Part shown: piece after piece, positions 50,943 through 60,464 of the stretch | Layout of the letters: the number at the start of each line of letters is the position of its first letter | Position numbering within the stretch: position 1 is the first letter of the stretch | DNA from: CAKAHY01 sp041848045 | Lineage (GTDB): Bacteria > Bacillota > Clostridia > Lachnospirales > Lachnospiraceae | NCBI GenBank assembly: GCA_041848045.1 | Contig: JBGZHY010000111.1 | Coordinates: forward strand, 5,031 to 69,030 | DNA: 64,000 nt | Reading direction: 5' to 3' | Notes under the pieces: model-generated | Seen by the model: only the letters and a program-made list of their open reading frames with translations | Databases searched by the model: none | Told to the model about the DNA's origin: nothing | Program-made: the position numbers and the translations under genes

Positions 50943-52394
50943 ATGTACAGTACGGATTTTAAGGATTGGTTTAAACATTTTGATTTTATTTTGCTGGATA
51001 TCGTCTGTCTGCAGGGGGCACTTATGCTGGCCTATCTGCTGCGGCACGGAAACGGGTATTTATACCGGAGCCCCTTGTATCGAAATGTTTCCATTTTTAT
51101 GGTTTTATTAAATTTTGTGGTGATTTTCTTTTTTGAAAGCTTCAAGAATGTTTTGAAAAGAGATGTTTATGCGGAACTGCGGGCAAGCGCAAGACACGCG
51201 GTGCTGGTCGGTTTTTTTACCCTTTTATACTTATTCAGCCTGCAGGCGGGTCTGCAGTATTCCAGAGCAGTTTTGTATGTGAGCGTTATGTTGTACGGCA
51301 TTTTCACCTGGGCTTTGCGAATCTTCTGGAAAAAGGTTTTGCGGGCAAAGCTTTTGCAGGGGGAGCGGCGTTCTCTTTTGCTGCTGTGTGAAGCCAAAGC
51401 AGCGCCTCTTGTGGTTGCCGATATTCAGCGAAACCAAAGGGACAAATATCAAATCAGCGGTCTGCTGCTGACGGACAAGGATGCGCAGGGAAGCTGTATT
51501 GCGGGGATTCCGGTGGTGGGAAAAGCGGAGGAAGCGGCGGAATATATATGCAGAGAATGGGTGGACGAGGTATTCATTCATACCTTTGGGGGGCTGGCAT
51601 ATCCCCAGGATTTGCTGGAGCAGCTGCTGGAAACGGGGGTTGCCATACATTTGAATCTGGAAAAGCTTTCGGATGTTGCCGGCAAGAAGCAGATTGTGGA
51701 GCGCATCGGCAGCTATACGGTGCTGACAACGGGAATGAAGTGCATTACTCTGCGGCAGGCGTTTATGAAGCGGCTGATGGATATTGCGGGGGGATGTATA
51801 GGCTGTATGATGACGGGCATAATTTTTTTGTTTGTGGCGCCGCTTATTTACCTGCAGTCCCCGGGGCCGATTTTCTTTGCCCAGACTCGTGTGGGCAAAA
51901 ACGGCAAACAATTTAAAATGTATAAATTCCGGACAATGCATCCGGATGCGGAAATCCGCAAAAAGGACTTGGAGGAGCAAAACAGGGTGAAGGACGGTTT
52001 GATGTTTAAGCTGGATTTTGACCCGAGGGTAATCGGAAACCGTATATCGGCGGACGGAAGAAGGAGAACGGGAATCGGACATTTCCTGCGGGCAAGCAGC
52101 TTGGATGAGTTTCCGCAGTTTTTCAATGTATTGAAGGGTGATATGTCTATTGTCGGAACCAGACCGCCTACCGTGGACGAATTTTTGCGCTACCGGCATC
52201 ATCACTGCGCAAGACTTGCGGCAAAGCCGGGAATAACGGGGATGTGGCAGGTCAGCGGCAGAAGCGAGATTACGGATTTTGAGGAAATCGTGAAGATGGA
52301 TACACGATACATCAGCGAATGGAACCTGGGGCTGGACGTTAAAATACTGTTTAAGACCCTTGCGGTGGTTCTGCGCAGACAGGGGGCGATGTAA
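50943..52394 (+). CDS. Polyprenyl-phosphate glycosylphosphotransferase (priming sugar transferase)
   Basis: A 483-aa enzyme that starts repeat-unit synthesis by moving a sugar-1-phosphate to undecaprenyl phosphate. The N-terminal half has about four transmembrane segments and a CoA-binding-like region. The C-terminal bacterial sugar-transferase domain starts at KRLMDIAGGCIGCM and has QSPGPIFFAQTRVGKNGK, FRTMHPDAE, SLDEFPQFFNVLKGDMSIVG and GMWQVSGRSEI. The ATG at 50943 follows AAGGTGGGGG; an in-frame GTG at 50934 lies within that site. The sugar is not readable. Confidence 0.93.
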   Translation: MYSTDFKDWFKHFDFILLDIVCLQGALMLAYLLRHGNGYLYRSPLYRNVSIFMVLLNFVVIFFFESFKNVLKRDVYAELRASARHAVLVGFFTLLYLFSLQAGLQYSRAVLYVSVMLYGIFTWALRIFWKKVLRAKLLQGERRSLLLLCEAKAAPLVVADIQRNQRDKYQISGLLLTDKDAQGSCIAGIPVVGKAEEAAEYICREWVDEVFIHTFGGLAYPQDLLEQLLETGVAIHLNLEKLSDVAGKKQIVERIGSYTVLTTGMKCITLRQAFMKRLMDIAGGCIGCMMTGIIFLFVAPLIYLQSPGPIFFAQTRVGKNGKQFKMYKFRTMHPDAEIRKKDLEEQNRVKDGLMFKLDFDPRVIGNRISADGRRRTGIGHFLRASSLDEFPQFFNVLKGDMSIVGTRPPTVDEFLRYRHHHCARLAAKPGITGMWQVSGRSEITDFEEIVKMDTRYISEWNLGLDVKILFKTLAVVLRRQGAM

Positions 52395-52397
52395 GAG

Positions 52398-53546
52398 ATG
52401 ACGGGGGGAAGAGAGAAAAAGATACGCATTTTGCATGTTGCCCAGGCTGCCGGCGGGGTAGACCGCTATATTCGCCTGCTGTTAAAGTATGTAAACCGCA
52501 GTGCATTTGAGCATATTCTGCTTTGCTCCGAGGATTATCGGAAAGAGGATTATGCAGGCTTGCTGCTTGCCTTTGAACAGCTTCCTCTGCAAAGAGAAAT
52601 CGGCCCGGCGGATTGTTCGGCGGTATTTGCCGTTCGCAGACTGATTCGCAAGTATCAGCCGGATATTGTCTATGCCCATTCCAGCAAGGCGGGGGCGCTG
52701 GCACGCCTTGCCCATATCGGTCTGCCGGGGATGTGCATTTATAATCCCCATGGCTGGGCATTTCATATGCGCTGTAAAAAAGGAAAGAAGCTGTTATACT
52801 GCCTGATTGAAAGGCTGGCAGCCTTGTTTTGCCAAAAAATTGTGTGTATTTCGGAAACGGAGCGTCGCCTGGCTCTGGAGGCTCGGATATGCAAAGCCCG
52901 CAAGCTGCGGCGAATTCTGAACGGTGTGGATGTGGCTGCTTATGACAGGCAGGACCATCCGCCGCTAAGCAGGGAAACGCTGGGGATACCGGAGGATGCG
53001 CTGGTCATCGGAATGTTGGGGCGCATCAGCCCGCAAAAGGCGCCGGATGTTTTTATCAAGGCGGCAAGGTGGATTAAGCAGGCTTTGCCGCAGGCATACT
53101 TTGTGATGGTAGGCGCCGGCGAGATGGAGGAAGAAATCAGCGCTTATGCCAAAAAACAGGGGATTGAGGATTGCTTATGCATCACAGGCTGGGTGGCGGA
53201 GCCCATGTCTTATGTGGAGCTTTTTGACATTGCCCTGCTCTTATCCCGCTGGGAGGGCTTCGGTCTGGCGCTGGCGGAATATATGCTGGCAAGGAAACCG
53301 ATTGTGGCAAGTCGTACGGATGCGATTCCGGAGCTGATTCGGGACGCGGAAAACGGCTTGCTGGTGGAAGCGGATAATGTAAAGGCCGTATATGCGGCGG
53401 TTTTGCATCTGGCGAAAAACGCCGCTCTGGGAAAACGTTTGGCCGAGGCGGCATGGGAGGATGTACACCGTAAATTTGATGCCAGAAGGATGGCCAGGGA
53501 GCATGCGGCTTTGTTTTTGGAGTGTAGAGATGCGGCCTTTGATTAG
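52398..53546 (+). CDS. Glycosyltransferase, GT4-like (GT-B fold)
   Basis: A 382-aa cytoplasmic transferase. The N-terminal acceptor domain starts ILHVAQAAGGVDRYIRLLL. The C-terminal nucleotide-sugar domain has VIGMLGRISPQKAPDVFIKA, DCLCITGWVAEP and the E-x7-E type region SRWEGFGLALAEYMLARKP. It starts 3 nt after the priming transferase stop and overlaps the next gene by 17 nt. Donor and acceptor sugars are unknown. Confidence 0.92.
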   Translation: MTGGREKKIRILHVAQAAGGVDRYIRLLLKYVNRSAFEHILLCSEDYRKEDYAGLLLAFEQLPLQREIGPADCSAVFAVRRLIRKYQPDIVYAHSSKAGALARLAHIGLPGMCIYNPHGWAFHMRCKKGKKLLYCLIERLAALFCQKIVCISETERRLALEARICKARKLRRILNGVDVAAYDRQDHPPLSRETLGIPEDALVIGMLGRISPQKAPDVFIKAARWIKQALPQAYFVMVGAGEMEEEISAYAKKQGIEDCLCITGWVAEPMSYVELFDIALLLSRWEGFGLALAEYMLARKPIVASRTDAIPELIRDAENGLLVEADNVKAVYAAVLHLAKNAALGKRLAEAAWEDVHRKFDARRMAREHAALFLECRDAAFD

Positions 53547-54498
53547 TGTAATTGTACCTGTATACCAGGTGGAGAAGTATTTGTACCGCTGCGTGGAAAG
53601 CCTGCTGTGCCAAAGCTACGGCAATATTGAAATCATATTGGTGGATGACGGTTCTAAGGATATGAGCGGAAAAATCTGCGATATGTATGGACGAAAGGAT
53701 GCCCGGGTGCGGGTTTTGCACAAGCAAAACGGAGGGCTTTCCGAAGCGAGAAATGCGGGACTTGCCATGGCAAGAGGAGAATATATTCTTTTTGTGGACA
53801 GCGACGACTGGGTGTCACCTTACTATGCGGCAAATTTATATAGCGCGCTGTCCAGAGAAAATGCAGATTTGGCCATCAGCTGTTTTGAAAACGTATTGGA
53901 GGGAAAGCCGGTTCGGACAAAGGCGCTGTCGGTATTATCCGGCTATCGCTGTCTTTCTGCGGAGGAATGTTTAAAGAAGATGCTTTACCAGGACGGAGTG
54001 GAGATTTGCGCCTGGGGAAAGCTGTATAAGCGCCGGATATTTGAAGGGCTCCGTTATCCTGTGGGAAAGCTGTATGAGGATATACCGGTTACCTACCGGG
54101 CGCTGAAAGCTTCTCCTAAGGTCGCGCTGATTAAAAATACGGATTATTACTATTTTCAGCGCAGGGACAGTATTCAGAACCGCCGCTTCTATATGCAGAA
54201 GCTGGACGGCATATTGCATCTGGAGGAGCTGCAGCTTTTGGTGAGCAGAGATTTCCCGCAGCTGCAAAAGGCGGCAAGGTGTCGCTACTTCAGTATGCTG
54301 TGCAATATTTTGTTCCAGATAAAAGAGAAGGAATACAAGGCGTGCAGGAAGATGCTTTGGTGGGAGCTTTTGCGGTACCGCAAGGGGATACTTGGAGATA
54401 AAGAAGCCAGGCCTAAGGCTCGTTTGGCGGCGGTGGTATCTTTCGGCGGTTATGCGTGGATGAATTTTGTATATAGGCATACGCAGTGGAGGGGATGA
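53530..54498 (+). CDS. Glycosyltransferase family 2
   Basis: A 322-aa GT-A enzyme: ISVIVPVYQVEKYLYRCVES, IEIILVDDGSKDMSGKICD, QNGGLSEARNAGLA and the DxD-type FVDSDDW. The ATG at 53530 was chosen because the family starts at MRPLISVIVPVY; the frame opens earlier, inside the preceding gene. The C-terminal half is helical, with a basic end that may touch the membrane. Confidence 0.92.
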   Translation: MRPLISVIVPVYQVEKYLYRCVESLLCQSYGNIEIILVDDGSKDMSGKICDMYGRKDARVRVLHKQNGGLSEARNAGLAMARGEYILFVDSDDWVSPYYAANLYSALSRENADLAISCFENVLEGKPVRTKALSVLSGYRCLSAEECLKKMLYQDGVEICAWGKLYKRRIFEGLRYPVGKLYEDIPVTYRALKASPKVALIKNTDYYYFQRRDSIQNRRFYMQKLDGILHLEELQLLVSRDFPQLQKAARCRYFSMLCNILFQIKEKEYKACRKMLWWELLRYRKGILGDKEARPKARLAAVVSFGGYAWMNFVYRHTQWRG

Positions 54499-54531
54499 GA
54501 AAGTCTTGCGTATGTGCGGGGTTGAGAGGAA

Positions 54532-55860
54532 ATGCTTGAACTTTTATTTTTATGGCTGTGCTTATCCGGCACGCTTATAGGGCTTTATGCTGTGTGCCGC
54601 AGGGATGTGCTGGCGCCGGAGTTTTTGTTTACGGCAGGATTTTGGCTGGCTGTCGGTACCGCCCTGCTGCATGTGGAGAAATGGGGCATTTGCCTGTCCC
54701 TCACCACGATATGCATAATGTTGACCGGTATTGTGTGCTTTGTGCTGACCGGTTTGTATACCAAATCTTTGGATAGGGACCAGCCGCTTCCCGGCAACGG
54801 GGAGGACAGTCCCATAGAGCCGACTTTGCTCAGGACGCTTTTGGTAACGATATTCGGCATTCTGACCCTGGCGCTGTATTACAGGGAGGTGCTCAGACTG
54901 GGGGAATATGCCCATCCCTACCTGCGAGCGCAGGGGATAATGGCGGCATATAAGCATGTGGCTGCTTACGGTATTGCCGCCGTGCATCCTGTGGTGAACC
55001 AAATGAGCAAGTGCGTTTATGCTTTCGGGTATATTTACGCCTATATTTTTATACAGCGGCATTTTGCGAACAGTGCCAAAGGCAAAATGAGCGGGAGCCT
55101 GCTTTGCCTGCCGCCTGTTCTGCTATTTTTTGCGCTGGCTCTGCTGAAGGGCAACCGTATTGATATCATTGCCCTGTTGTTTGCGCTTGTGGGAATGTAT
55201 TCCCTGCTCTGGCACAGGAAAAAGGGCTGGCAGCAAGCTCCCGGTGCAGGCTTTGTCTGCCTGCTTTTGCTGTTGTTTGTGTGCGGTATGGCAGGCTTTT
55301 ATTATGTGAAGGATTGGGTCGGCAGGGTTTCTGCCTTGGATTTTGCCGACTATGTGGCACGCTATATCGGCGGTTCCGTACAGCTTTTGGATCTTTATGT
55401 GCGGGAGGGAGGCGGAACGACGGTGCCTTTCGGGGAAAGTCTTGCGGGATTGTTTACGGGCTTAAATAAGCTGGGGATTTTGCATACCGATGTGCGTAAG
55501 GCTCTGGAATTTCGCTATACTCCTACAGGGGTGTATCTGGGGAATGTATATACGGCTTTCCGGCGTTATTATCATGACGCTTCCTGGTGCGGTCTGCTGA
55601 TGTTTCCGGCAATATTGTCTTTTTTGATGAATATGTTGTATATCAGGTTGAAATACTGCAGGGGAGATTCCCCGGGGGAGATATACGGGCGGATAGTATA
55701 TGCCGGTCTGCTGTATGTGCTTCCTTTGCAGGCCATGGAGGACGCTTTTTATATCAATAAGGTAAGCATAGGCTATGTGCTGGAGCTTATCCTGCTATAT
55801 CTGTGTCTTTGTTGGGTCATCGGGGAAAACAGCCGAAAGAAAGGAGGCCTGTATGGATAG
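54532..55860 (+). CDS. O-antigen/capsule repeat-unit polymerase (Wzy-like)
   Basis: A 442-aa membrane protein with about eleven hydrophobic segments and one larger periplasm-side loop (around 285-340, GGGTTVPFGESLAGLFTGLNK). This topology and its place between glycosyltransferases and flippase are typical of Wzy, which lacks strong motifs. GAGAGGA precedes the ATG. The stop overlaps the flippase start (ATGGATAG). Confidence 0.8.
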   Translation: MLELLFLWLCLSGTLIGLYAVCRRDVLAPEFLFTAGFWLAVGTALLHVEKWGICLSLTTICIMLTGIVCFVLTGLYTKSLDRDQPLPGNGEDSPIEPTLLRTLLVTIFGILTLALYYREVLRLGEYAHPYLRAQGIMAAYKHVAAYGIAAVHPVVNQMSKCVYAFGYIYAYIFIQRHFANSAKGKMSGSLLCLPPVLLFFALALLKGNRIDIIALLFALVGMYSLLWHRKKGWQQAPGAGFVCLLLLLFVCGMAGFYYVKDWVGRVSALDFADYVARYIGGSVQLLDLYVREGGGTTVPFGESLAGLFTGLNKLGILHTDVRKALEFRYTPTGVYLGNVYTAFRRYYHDASWCGLLMFPAILSFLMNMLYIRLKYCRGDSPGEIYGRIVYAGLLYVLPLQAMEDAFYINKVSIGYVLELILLYLCLCWVIGENSRKKGGLYG

Positions 55861-57280
55861 GAAGCTGCAAAAGGGTTTGCTGCTTGTTTTTGCCGCCAAT
55901 GCGCTCCACATGCTCCTTGCCCTGGCGAGTAATTTTTTGCTCCCCAAATACCTGCCTGTGGAGAGTTATGCCGCCATTAAGGAGTTTCAGCTGTATGCCG
56001 CCTATGCGGGGATTTTTCATTTCGGATTTGTGGACGGCATTTATCTGCAGTATGGGGGAAAAGATTTGGCAGGGAGGCAGGACGGGGCGTTTTGGACGGA
56101 CCTGTCCAGTATGCGCAGCTTCCAGTTTCTGTTGAGCCTGATTTTATTGTGCGGAGCGATTTTGGGGAAAAACACAATATTGCTTTTTTTTGTGCTTTCC
56201 ATTTTTCCGCAAAATATGGGAAATTATTTCAAGTTTTTATACCAGGCGACAGGGAATTTTAAACGCTACGCCGGAGCGATGAACATCAGCAGCATTTCGA
56301 CTTTTCTCATCCATTTGTTTTTGCTGTTTGTCCTGAAATCCGATTCTGCCGTATGGTATATTTCGGCGCAGCTGCTGTTGTTCTTTGCCTTATGGCTGGT
56401 GTTGGAGCTTTCTTTTCGCAGAAGGTACGGAGCGGAGGGGACAAAGCTTTTTTTTGCCTTTTCACCGGAAAGCTGCTGCAGGCATATTCGGGCAGGATTT
56501 TTGCTGACCGTGGGGAATTTGTCCTCTATTTTTTTGAGCGGTATGGATCGGTGGTTCGTGAAGCTGCTGATGGATCAAGCGGCCTTTGCCCGCTATTCTT
56601 TTGCCGTCAGCGTGGAAAGCTTTTTACATCTGGCGCTTACGCCCTTGACGATTACCCTGTACAACTATTTTTGCAGGGAGAGGGATAAGCGGAAGCATCG
56701 GGGGATTTTTGTATGCACCCTGCTTTTTGCTTCCCTGCTGCCGGCTGCCGCCTTTATCGTAAAAGCTTTGGTGGAAAGCTTTTTGCCTGCCTATGTCGGA
56801 GGGATGTCGGTTTTATTTCTGCTTTTTGCGGCACAAACGTTTTATACGGTAATCAAAAGCATTTATGTCAATCTGTATAAGGTGGAACGCAGGCAGAAGC
56901 ATTATTTCGGAAAGCTGGCGGGGATTTTGCTGCTTGGGTTTTTGTTAAACGGCTTTTTATACGCCCTGCTGCGCAGTAAGGAGGCCTTTGCCCTGGGGAC
57001 TTTGCTCTCTGCCTTTGTATGGTTTGTCTGGTCGGGAAGAGATTTTACCTATTTGCGGGAAAATATAGGAGCGCTGCCTTATCTTACGGTGCAGACGGCG
57101 GTTTTTTTGCTTCTGGGGCACTGTACTTCGGCGCTGTGGGGTTTGGTGCTGTATATGCTGTGCACGGCGGTTTTCGGCAGCATTTTCCTGGGCAGGGAAT
57201 TATATGTTTTGTGGAAGCAAAGGTATGGAATGAAAGGAGAGGAGCAAGATGAACTTGTCTGTGGTCATGGCAAGCTATAA
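55853..57280 (+). CDS. Polysaccharide flippase (Wzx, MATE/MVF-type)
   Basis: A 475-aa membrane protein with 12-14 hydrophobic segments, expected to move lipid-linked repeat units across the membrane. Typical regions are LLVFAANALHMLLALASNFLL, the SGMDRWFVKLLM loop and FAVSVESFLHLALTPLTITLYN. The ATG at 55853 lies 9 nt after AAGGAGG and overlaps the polymerase stop; a longer frame from 55775 is inside the polymerase gene. It overlaps the next gene by 32 nt. Confidence 0.85.
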   Translation: MDRKLQKGLLLVFAANALHMLLALASNFLLPKYLPVESYAAIKEFQLYAAYAGIFHFGFVDGIYLQYGGKDLAGRQDGAFWTDLSSMRSFQFLLSLILLCGAILGKNTILLFFVLSIFPQNMGNYFKFLYQATGNFKRYAGAMNISSISTFLIHLFLLFVLKSDSAVWYISAQLLLFFALWLVLELSFRRRYGAEGTKLFFAFSPESCCRHIRAGFLLTVGNLSSIFLSGMDRWFVKLLMDQAAFARYSFAVSVESFLHLALTPLTITLYNYFCRERDKRKHRGIFVCTLLFASLLPAAAFIVKALVESFLPAYVGGMSVLFLLFAAQTFYTVIKSIYVNLYKVERRQKHYFGKLAGILLLGFLLNGFLYALLRSKEAFALGTLLSAFVWFVWSGRDFTYLRENIGALPYLTVQTAVFLLLGHCTSALWGLVLYMLCTAVFGSIFLGRELYVLWKQRYGMKGEEQDELVCGHGKL

Positions 57281-58175
57281 CGGAGAAAAATATATTCTGC
57301 AGCAGCTGGAATCCATTCGCACCCAGGTCAGGCAGGCGGACGAGGTGTATATTGTGGACGACTGTTCGACGGACGGGACGGTAGAGCGGATAAAAGCGTT
57401 TATCAAAGAACATCAGCTGAAAAACTGGTGCCTGCATGTGCACAAGGAAAATCAGGGCTGGAAAAAAAGCTTTATGGAGGCGATAGAAGGGGCAAAAGGG
57501 GACTTGATTTTTCCCTGTGACCAGGACGATATCTGGTTTTCGGAGAAGCTGCAGTCCATGGAAGAGATGATGCAAAAAAATCCCCGGATACAGCTGTTGT
57601 GTTCCTTGTACAAAAGGTTTTGTACAGCGGGGAAGTCCTGTAAAGATACGAGAAGGGAAGACGGGGAGCTGATTTTGCTGAAAGCTCGGCAGAATATCTT
57701 TGAAACGGCTTTTCCGGGCTGTACCTATTGTATCCGAAAAAGTCTGGTACAGCAGGGAAAAGCGTATTGGGAAGCGGATTTCCCCCACGATGCCTTTTTC
57801 TGGCGACTGGCGATGTTTTCGGAGTCTTTGTATCTGTATAAAAGACGCTTGGTTTTATGGAGAAAGCATCCGGACAGTGCATATGCTTTGGAAAGTCTTG
57901 CGCTGAAAAGGGCGGACAAAAAGAAGGCCTGGCTGTATTATGCACTGCGTATGCAGTCCCGGCTGCTTTGCTTTGCCGAGGAACAAAAAGGGGAGAGGAG
58001 GAAAGAATATACGGCGCTTTTGCAGAGGGTACGGATGTGGCTTTTGTACCGTCTTCGTTTTTACGAAACAGGCAGTCTGCGGGACTGGCTTAAGCTGGCT
58101 CCTTATCATGCCTGCTATGACAGGCTGCGTCAGTATTTCGGCGATTTGTATTTACGCTGTATAAGAAGAGAATGA
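57249..58175 (+). CDS. Glycosyltransferase family 2 (rhamnosyl/galactosyl-type)
   Basis: A 308-aa GT-A enzyme: LSVVMASYNGEKYILQQLES, VYIVDDCSTDGTVERIKAF, FPCDQDDIWFSEKL (DxD-type metal site) and the WRLAMFSESLYLYKRRLVLW region. This DDIW pattern is common in rhamnosyl- and galactosyl-transferases of capsule loci. It has AAAGGAGAGG upstream, overlaps the flippase gene by 32 nt and the pyruvyl transferase gene by 4 nt. Confidence 0.9.
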   Translation: MNLSVVMASYNGEKYILQQLESIRTQVRQADEVYIVDDCSTDGTVERIKAFIKEHQLKNWCLHVHKENQGWKKSFMEAIEGAKGDLIFPCDQDDIWFSEKLQSMEEMMQKNPRIQLLCSLYKRFCTAGKSCKDTRREDGELILLKARQNIFETAFPGCTYCIRKSLVQQGKAYWEADFPHDAFFWRLAMFSESLYLYKRRLVLWRKHPDSAYALESLALKRADKKKAWLYYALRMQSRLLCFAEEQKGERRKEYTALLQRVRMWLLYRLRFYETGSLRDWLKLAPYHACYDRLRQYFGDLYLRCIRRE

Positions 58176-59299
58176 GAATAGATGTGATAACCCTGCACGC
58201 CGTGCAAAATTACGGCTCTGTTTTACAGGCCTTTGCTACCGAAGAATTTTTTCGCAGGCAGGGCTGTGATACCCGACTGATTCATTATGTGCGGGAGGAC
58301 GTGCATAGGCAAAATCTGCTGCGGGAATGGAGTCGGGGAAATCCCTGCAAAGCCCTGGCGATGCTGCCGACGATTTGGCGCTGGGAAAGGGTCTTCGGCG
58401 GATTCATGAAAAAGCATTTGCATTTGACGCAAAAAACCTATACCGGGCAAGAGGATTTTCACGACTATCCCTTGACGGCGGACGCTTATTGTACGGGGAG
58501 TGACCAGGTATGGAACAGCGTTTGGAACAGAGGTATTCTTCCCTGTCTGTACCTGGATTTTATACCGAAGGGAGCTTATAAGTTTGCTTTTGCGGCAAGC
58601 TTCGGACAAAGCCGTATCGACAAGGAGGAGGTCGCTCTGACGAGAGGGTATTTGGAACAGTACCGTAAGCTTTCGGTGCGGGAGAGCAGCGCCGGGGATA
58701 TTTTACGGCAGCAGTACGGTATTGCAGGGGCAAGGCATATTCTCGACCCTACCCTGTGTCTTTCTCCGGAGGAATGGAGAGAGCATACCCGAAAGGGGAA
58801 AAACAGGAAAGACTATATTCTTGTGTATAATTTAAACCGGAGTCGGGAGTTTGACCTTTATGCCGTGAAGCTGGCAAAGCATACGGGGCTTCCTCTATAT
58901 CGCTTATGTACACGCTATGACCAGCTGCTTCGACCGGGCAAAAGCATTTTGATTCCGGAGGTGTGGGATTTTGTTTCTTTGATCGACGAGGCACGGTATG
59001 TATTAACGGATTCTTTTCACGCCACGGCCTTTGCCTTGAATCTGGGGACGGAGCCGATTTGCGTGTATCCGAAGGCGTTTGCGGGAAGGCTGGAAAGCCT
59101 TTTATGTATGACGGGCACGCAGCAGCGCCGGATAAAGGATTATGAGGACTTCGGGGTTTTGCGGCGTCCGGTGGATTTTGCCGTGGTAGAAGAGTGTTTG
59201 GCAAAGGAAAGGGAAAAGGCGGCGGCATTTTTGCAGGAAGTGCTCAGTGATATCGAAGCTTTTGCAAAGGAGAGGGAAGCGAATGCGGACAGTCTGTAA
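58172..59299 (+). CDS. Polysaccharide pyruvyl transferase family protein
   Basis: A 375-aa protein: VITLHAVQNYGSVLQAFATE, YCTGSDQVWNS, FAASFGQ, VRESSAGDIL and VLTDSFHATAFALNLG, the full motif set of the CsaB/PS_pyruv_trans family. Members add ketal pyruvate from PEP to a sugar of a wall or exopolysaccharide, and others act as glycosyltransferases. The gene begins within the preceding stop (ATGA). Paired with the F420-beta-like gene downstream, as often in capsule loci. Confidence 0.88.
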   Translation: MRIDVITLHAVQNYGSVLQAFATEEFFRRQGCDTRLIHYVREDVHRQNLLREWSRGNPCKALAMLPTIWRWERVFGGFMKKHLHLTQKTYTGQEDFHDYPLTADAYCTGSDQVWNSVWNRGILPCLYLDFIPKGAYKFAFAASFGQSRIDKEEVALTRGYLEQYRKLSVRESSAGDILRQQYGIAGARHILDPTLCLSPEEWREHTRKGKNRKDYILVYNLNRSREFDLYAVKLAKHTGLPLYRLCTRYDQLLRPGKSILIPEVWDFVSLIDEARYVLTDSFHATAFALNLGTEPICVYPKAFAGRLESLLCMTGTQQRRIKDYEDFGVLRRPVDFAVVEECLAKEREKAAAFLQEVLSDIEAFAKEREANADSL

Positions 59300-60389
59300 A
59301 CACAATCAATGTGTCGGCTGCATGGCCTGTCAGGAGCTTTGTGCCGCCGGAGCCATTTGTATTCGGGATGATAAAAGGGCATACAATGCCTTCATCGACG
59401 CCGAAAGGTGCAAAAACTGCGGCGCTTGCCACAGGGTATGTCAGGTGAACCGTCCGCCCGAATTGCGGGAGCCTTATATATGGAAGCAGGGCTGGGCAAA
59501 AGATGAAGATATTCGGAGGGCTTCCTCCTCGGGGGGAGCTGCCCGGGCGATACAGCAGGCATTTATCCGGGCAGGCGGAGAGGTGTGCAGCTGTACTTTT
59601 GCCGAAGGAGAATTTGTGTTTGCTTTTGCCGAAGGAGAAGAAGAGCTGGAGCATTTTGTGGGCTCCAAATATGTGAAAAGCAATCCTGCACATATATACG
59701 GACGGATAAAAGAAATGCTGGAGAAGGGACAAAAGCTTTTATTTACGGGCTTGCCCTGTCAGTCCGCCGCCCTGCAAAATTTTGTGGGGACAAAGCTGCA
59801 GGAAAATTTGTATACCCTTGATTTGATTTGTCACGGAACGCCCTCTCCGCAGATACTGCGGGATTTTTTGGCACAGTATGACATCCTTCCGAAAGGACTG
59901 CAGAGTATTCGATTTCGGGCAAAAACGAAGTTCCGCCTGGAAGCAAACGAAAGCCCCGTGGGGGTAAAAGGGACATTGGACGCCTATACCCTCGGTTTTT
60001 TAAAAGGGCTTTTTTATACGGAAAATTGCTATTACTGCCCGTATGCGCGCAGGGAGCGGGTATCGGACATCAGCTTGGGTGATGCATGGGGGAGCCGCCT
60101 TTCTGTCCGGGAGCGGAGAAAGGGGATTTCCCTGCTGCTGTGCCAGACAAAGAAGGGTGAGGATTTGCTGGCGGCAGCCTGCTTAACATACAAAGAAGTG
60201 GAAGAAAAAACTGCCCTCGCCCATAACGGACAGCTGTGCAGGCCGTCCGGCAAGCCGAAGCAAAGGGAGTTTTTCTTTGCACAGCTGGAGGAGGGGGCAG
60301 CTTTTAACCATATCATCAAGCAATCGTATCCCCTGGATTATATGAAGCAGCTGATCAAGGGCGCGCTGCTGCAGCTAAGGCTTCGATAA
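59283..60389 (+). CDS. Coenzyme F420 hydrogenase/dehydrogenase beta-like iron-sulfur protein
   Basis: A 368-aa protein. Residues 4-57 hold two ferredoxin-type clusters (CVGCMACQELC, CKNCGACHRVC). The rest matches the F420H2-dehydrogenase/FrhB beta domain: SSSGGAARAIQQAFI, LFTGLPCQSAALQNF, LDLICHGTPSPQILRDFL and CPYARRERVSDISLGDAWG. The ATG at 59283 was chosen by family start and ribosome site; the frame opens at 59247. In polysaccharide clusters it is regularly paired with a pyruvyl transferase, probably for a redox or flavin-linked sugar modification, but the reaction is not known. Confidence 0.88.
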   Translation: MRTVCKHNQCVGCMACQELCAAGAICIRDDKRAYNAFIDAERCKNCGACHRVCQVNRPPELREPYIWKQGWAKDEDIRRASSSGGAARAIQQAFIRAGGEVCSCTFAEGEFVFAFAEGEEELEHFVGSKYVKSNPAHIYGRIKEMLEKGQKLLFTGLPCQSAALQNFVGTKLQENLYTLDLICHGTPSPQILRDFLAQYDILPKGLQSIRFRAKTKFRLEANESPVGVKGTLDAYTLGFLKGLFYTENCYYCPYARRERVSDISLGDAWGSRLSVRERRKGISLLLCQTKKGEDLLAAACLTYKEVEEKTALAHNGQLCRPSGKPKQREFFFAQLEEGAAFNHIIKQSYPLDYMKQLIKGALLQLRLR

Positions 60390-60395
60390 AGGCGT

Positions 60396-60433
60396 ATAAA
60401 AAAGAGGGTATTCGCTTGGCTGCGGATACCCTC
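60396..60433 (-). terminator. Intrinsic terminator of sodA (minus strand)
   Basis: GAGGGTATTCGC (60404-60415) pairs with GCGGATACCCTC (60422-60433), one mismatch, around TTGGCT. On the minus strand the stem is followed by TTTTTT (plus-strand A-run 60398-60403). It lies between the convergent polysaccharide operon and sodA. Confidence 0.8.
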
Positions 60434-60464
60434 CGGTATATTCTAAGGATTTCAAAAAAAGGTA

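Noticed and set aside
51231..52436. 401-codon minus-strand frame inside the sugar transferase gene
   Set aside because: His/Arg/Pro-rich product with no motif or ribosome site, opposite a gene with full family motifs.
59283..60389. Evidence for coenzyme F420 metabolism
   Set aside because: Only the beta-like domain in a polysaccharide context is seen; such proteins occur in organisms without F420, so no methanogen-like pathway is claimed.
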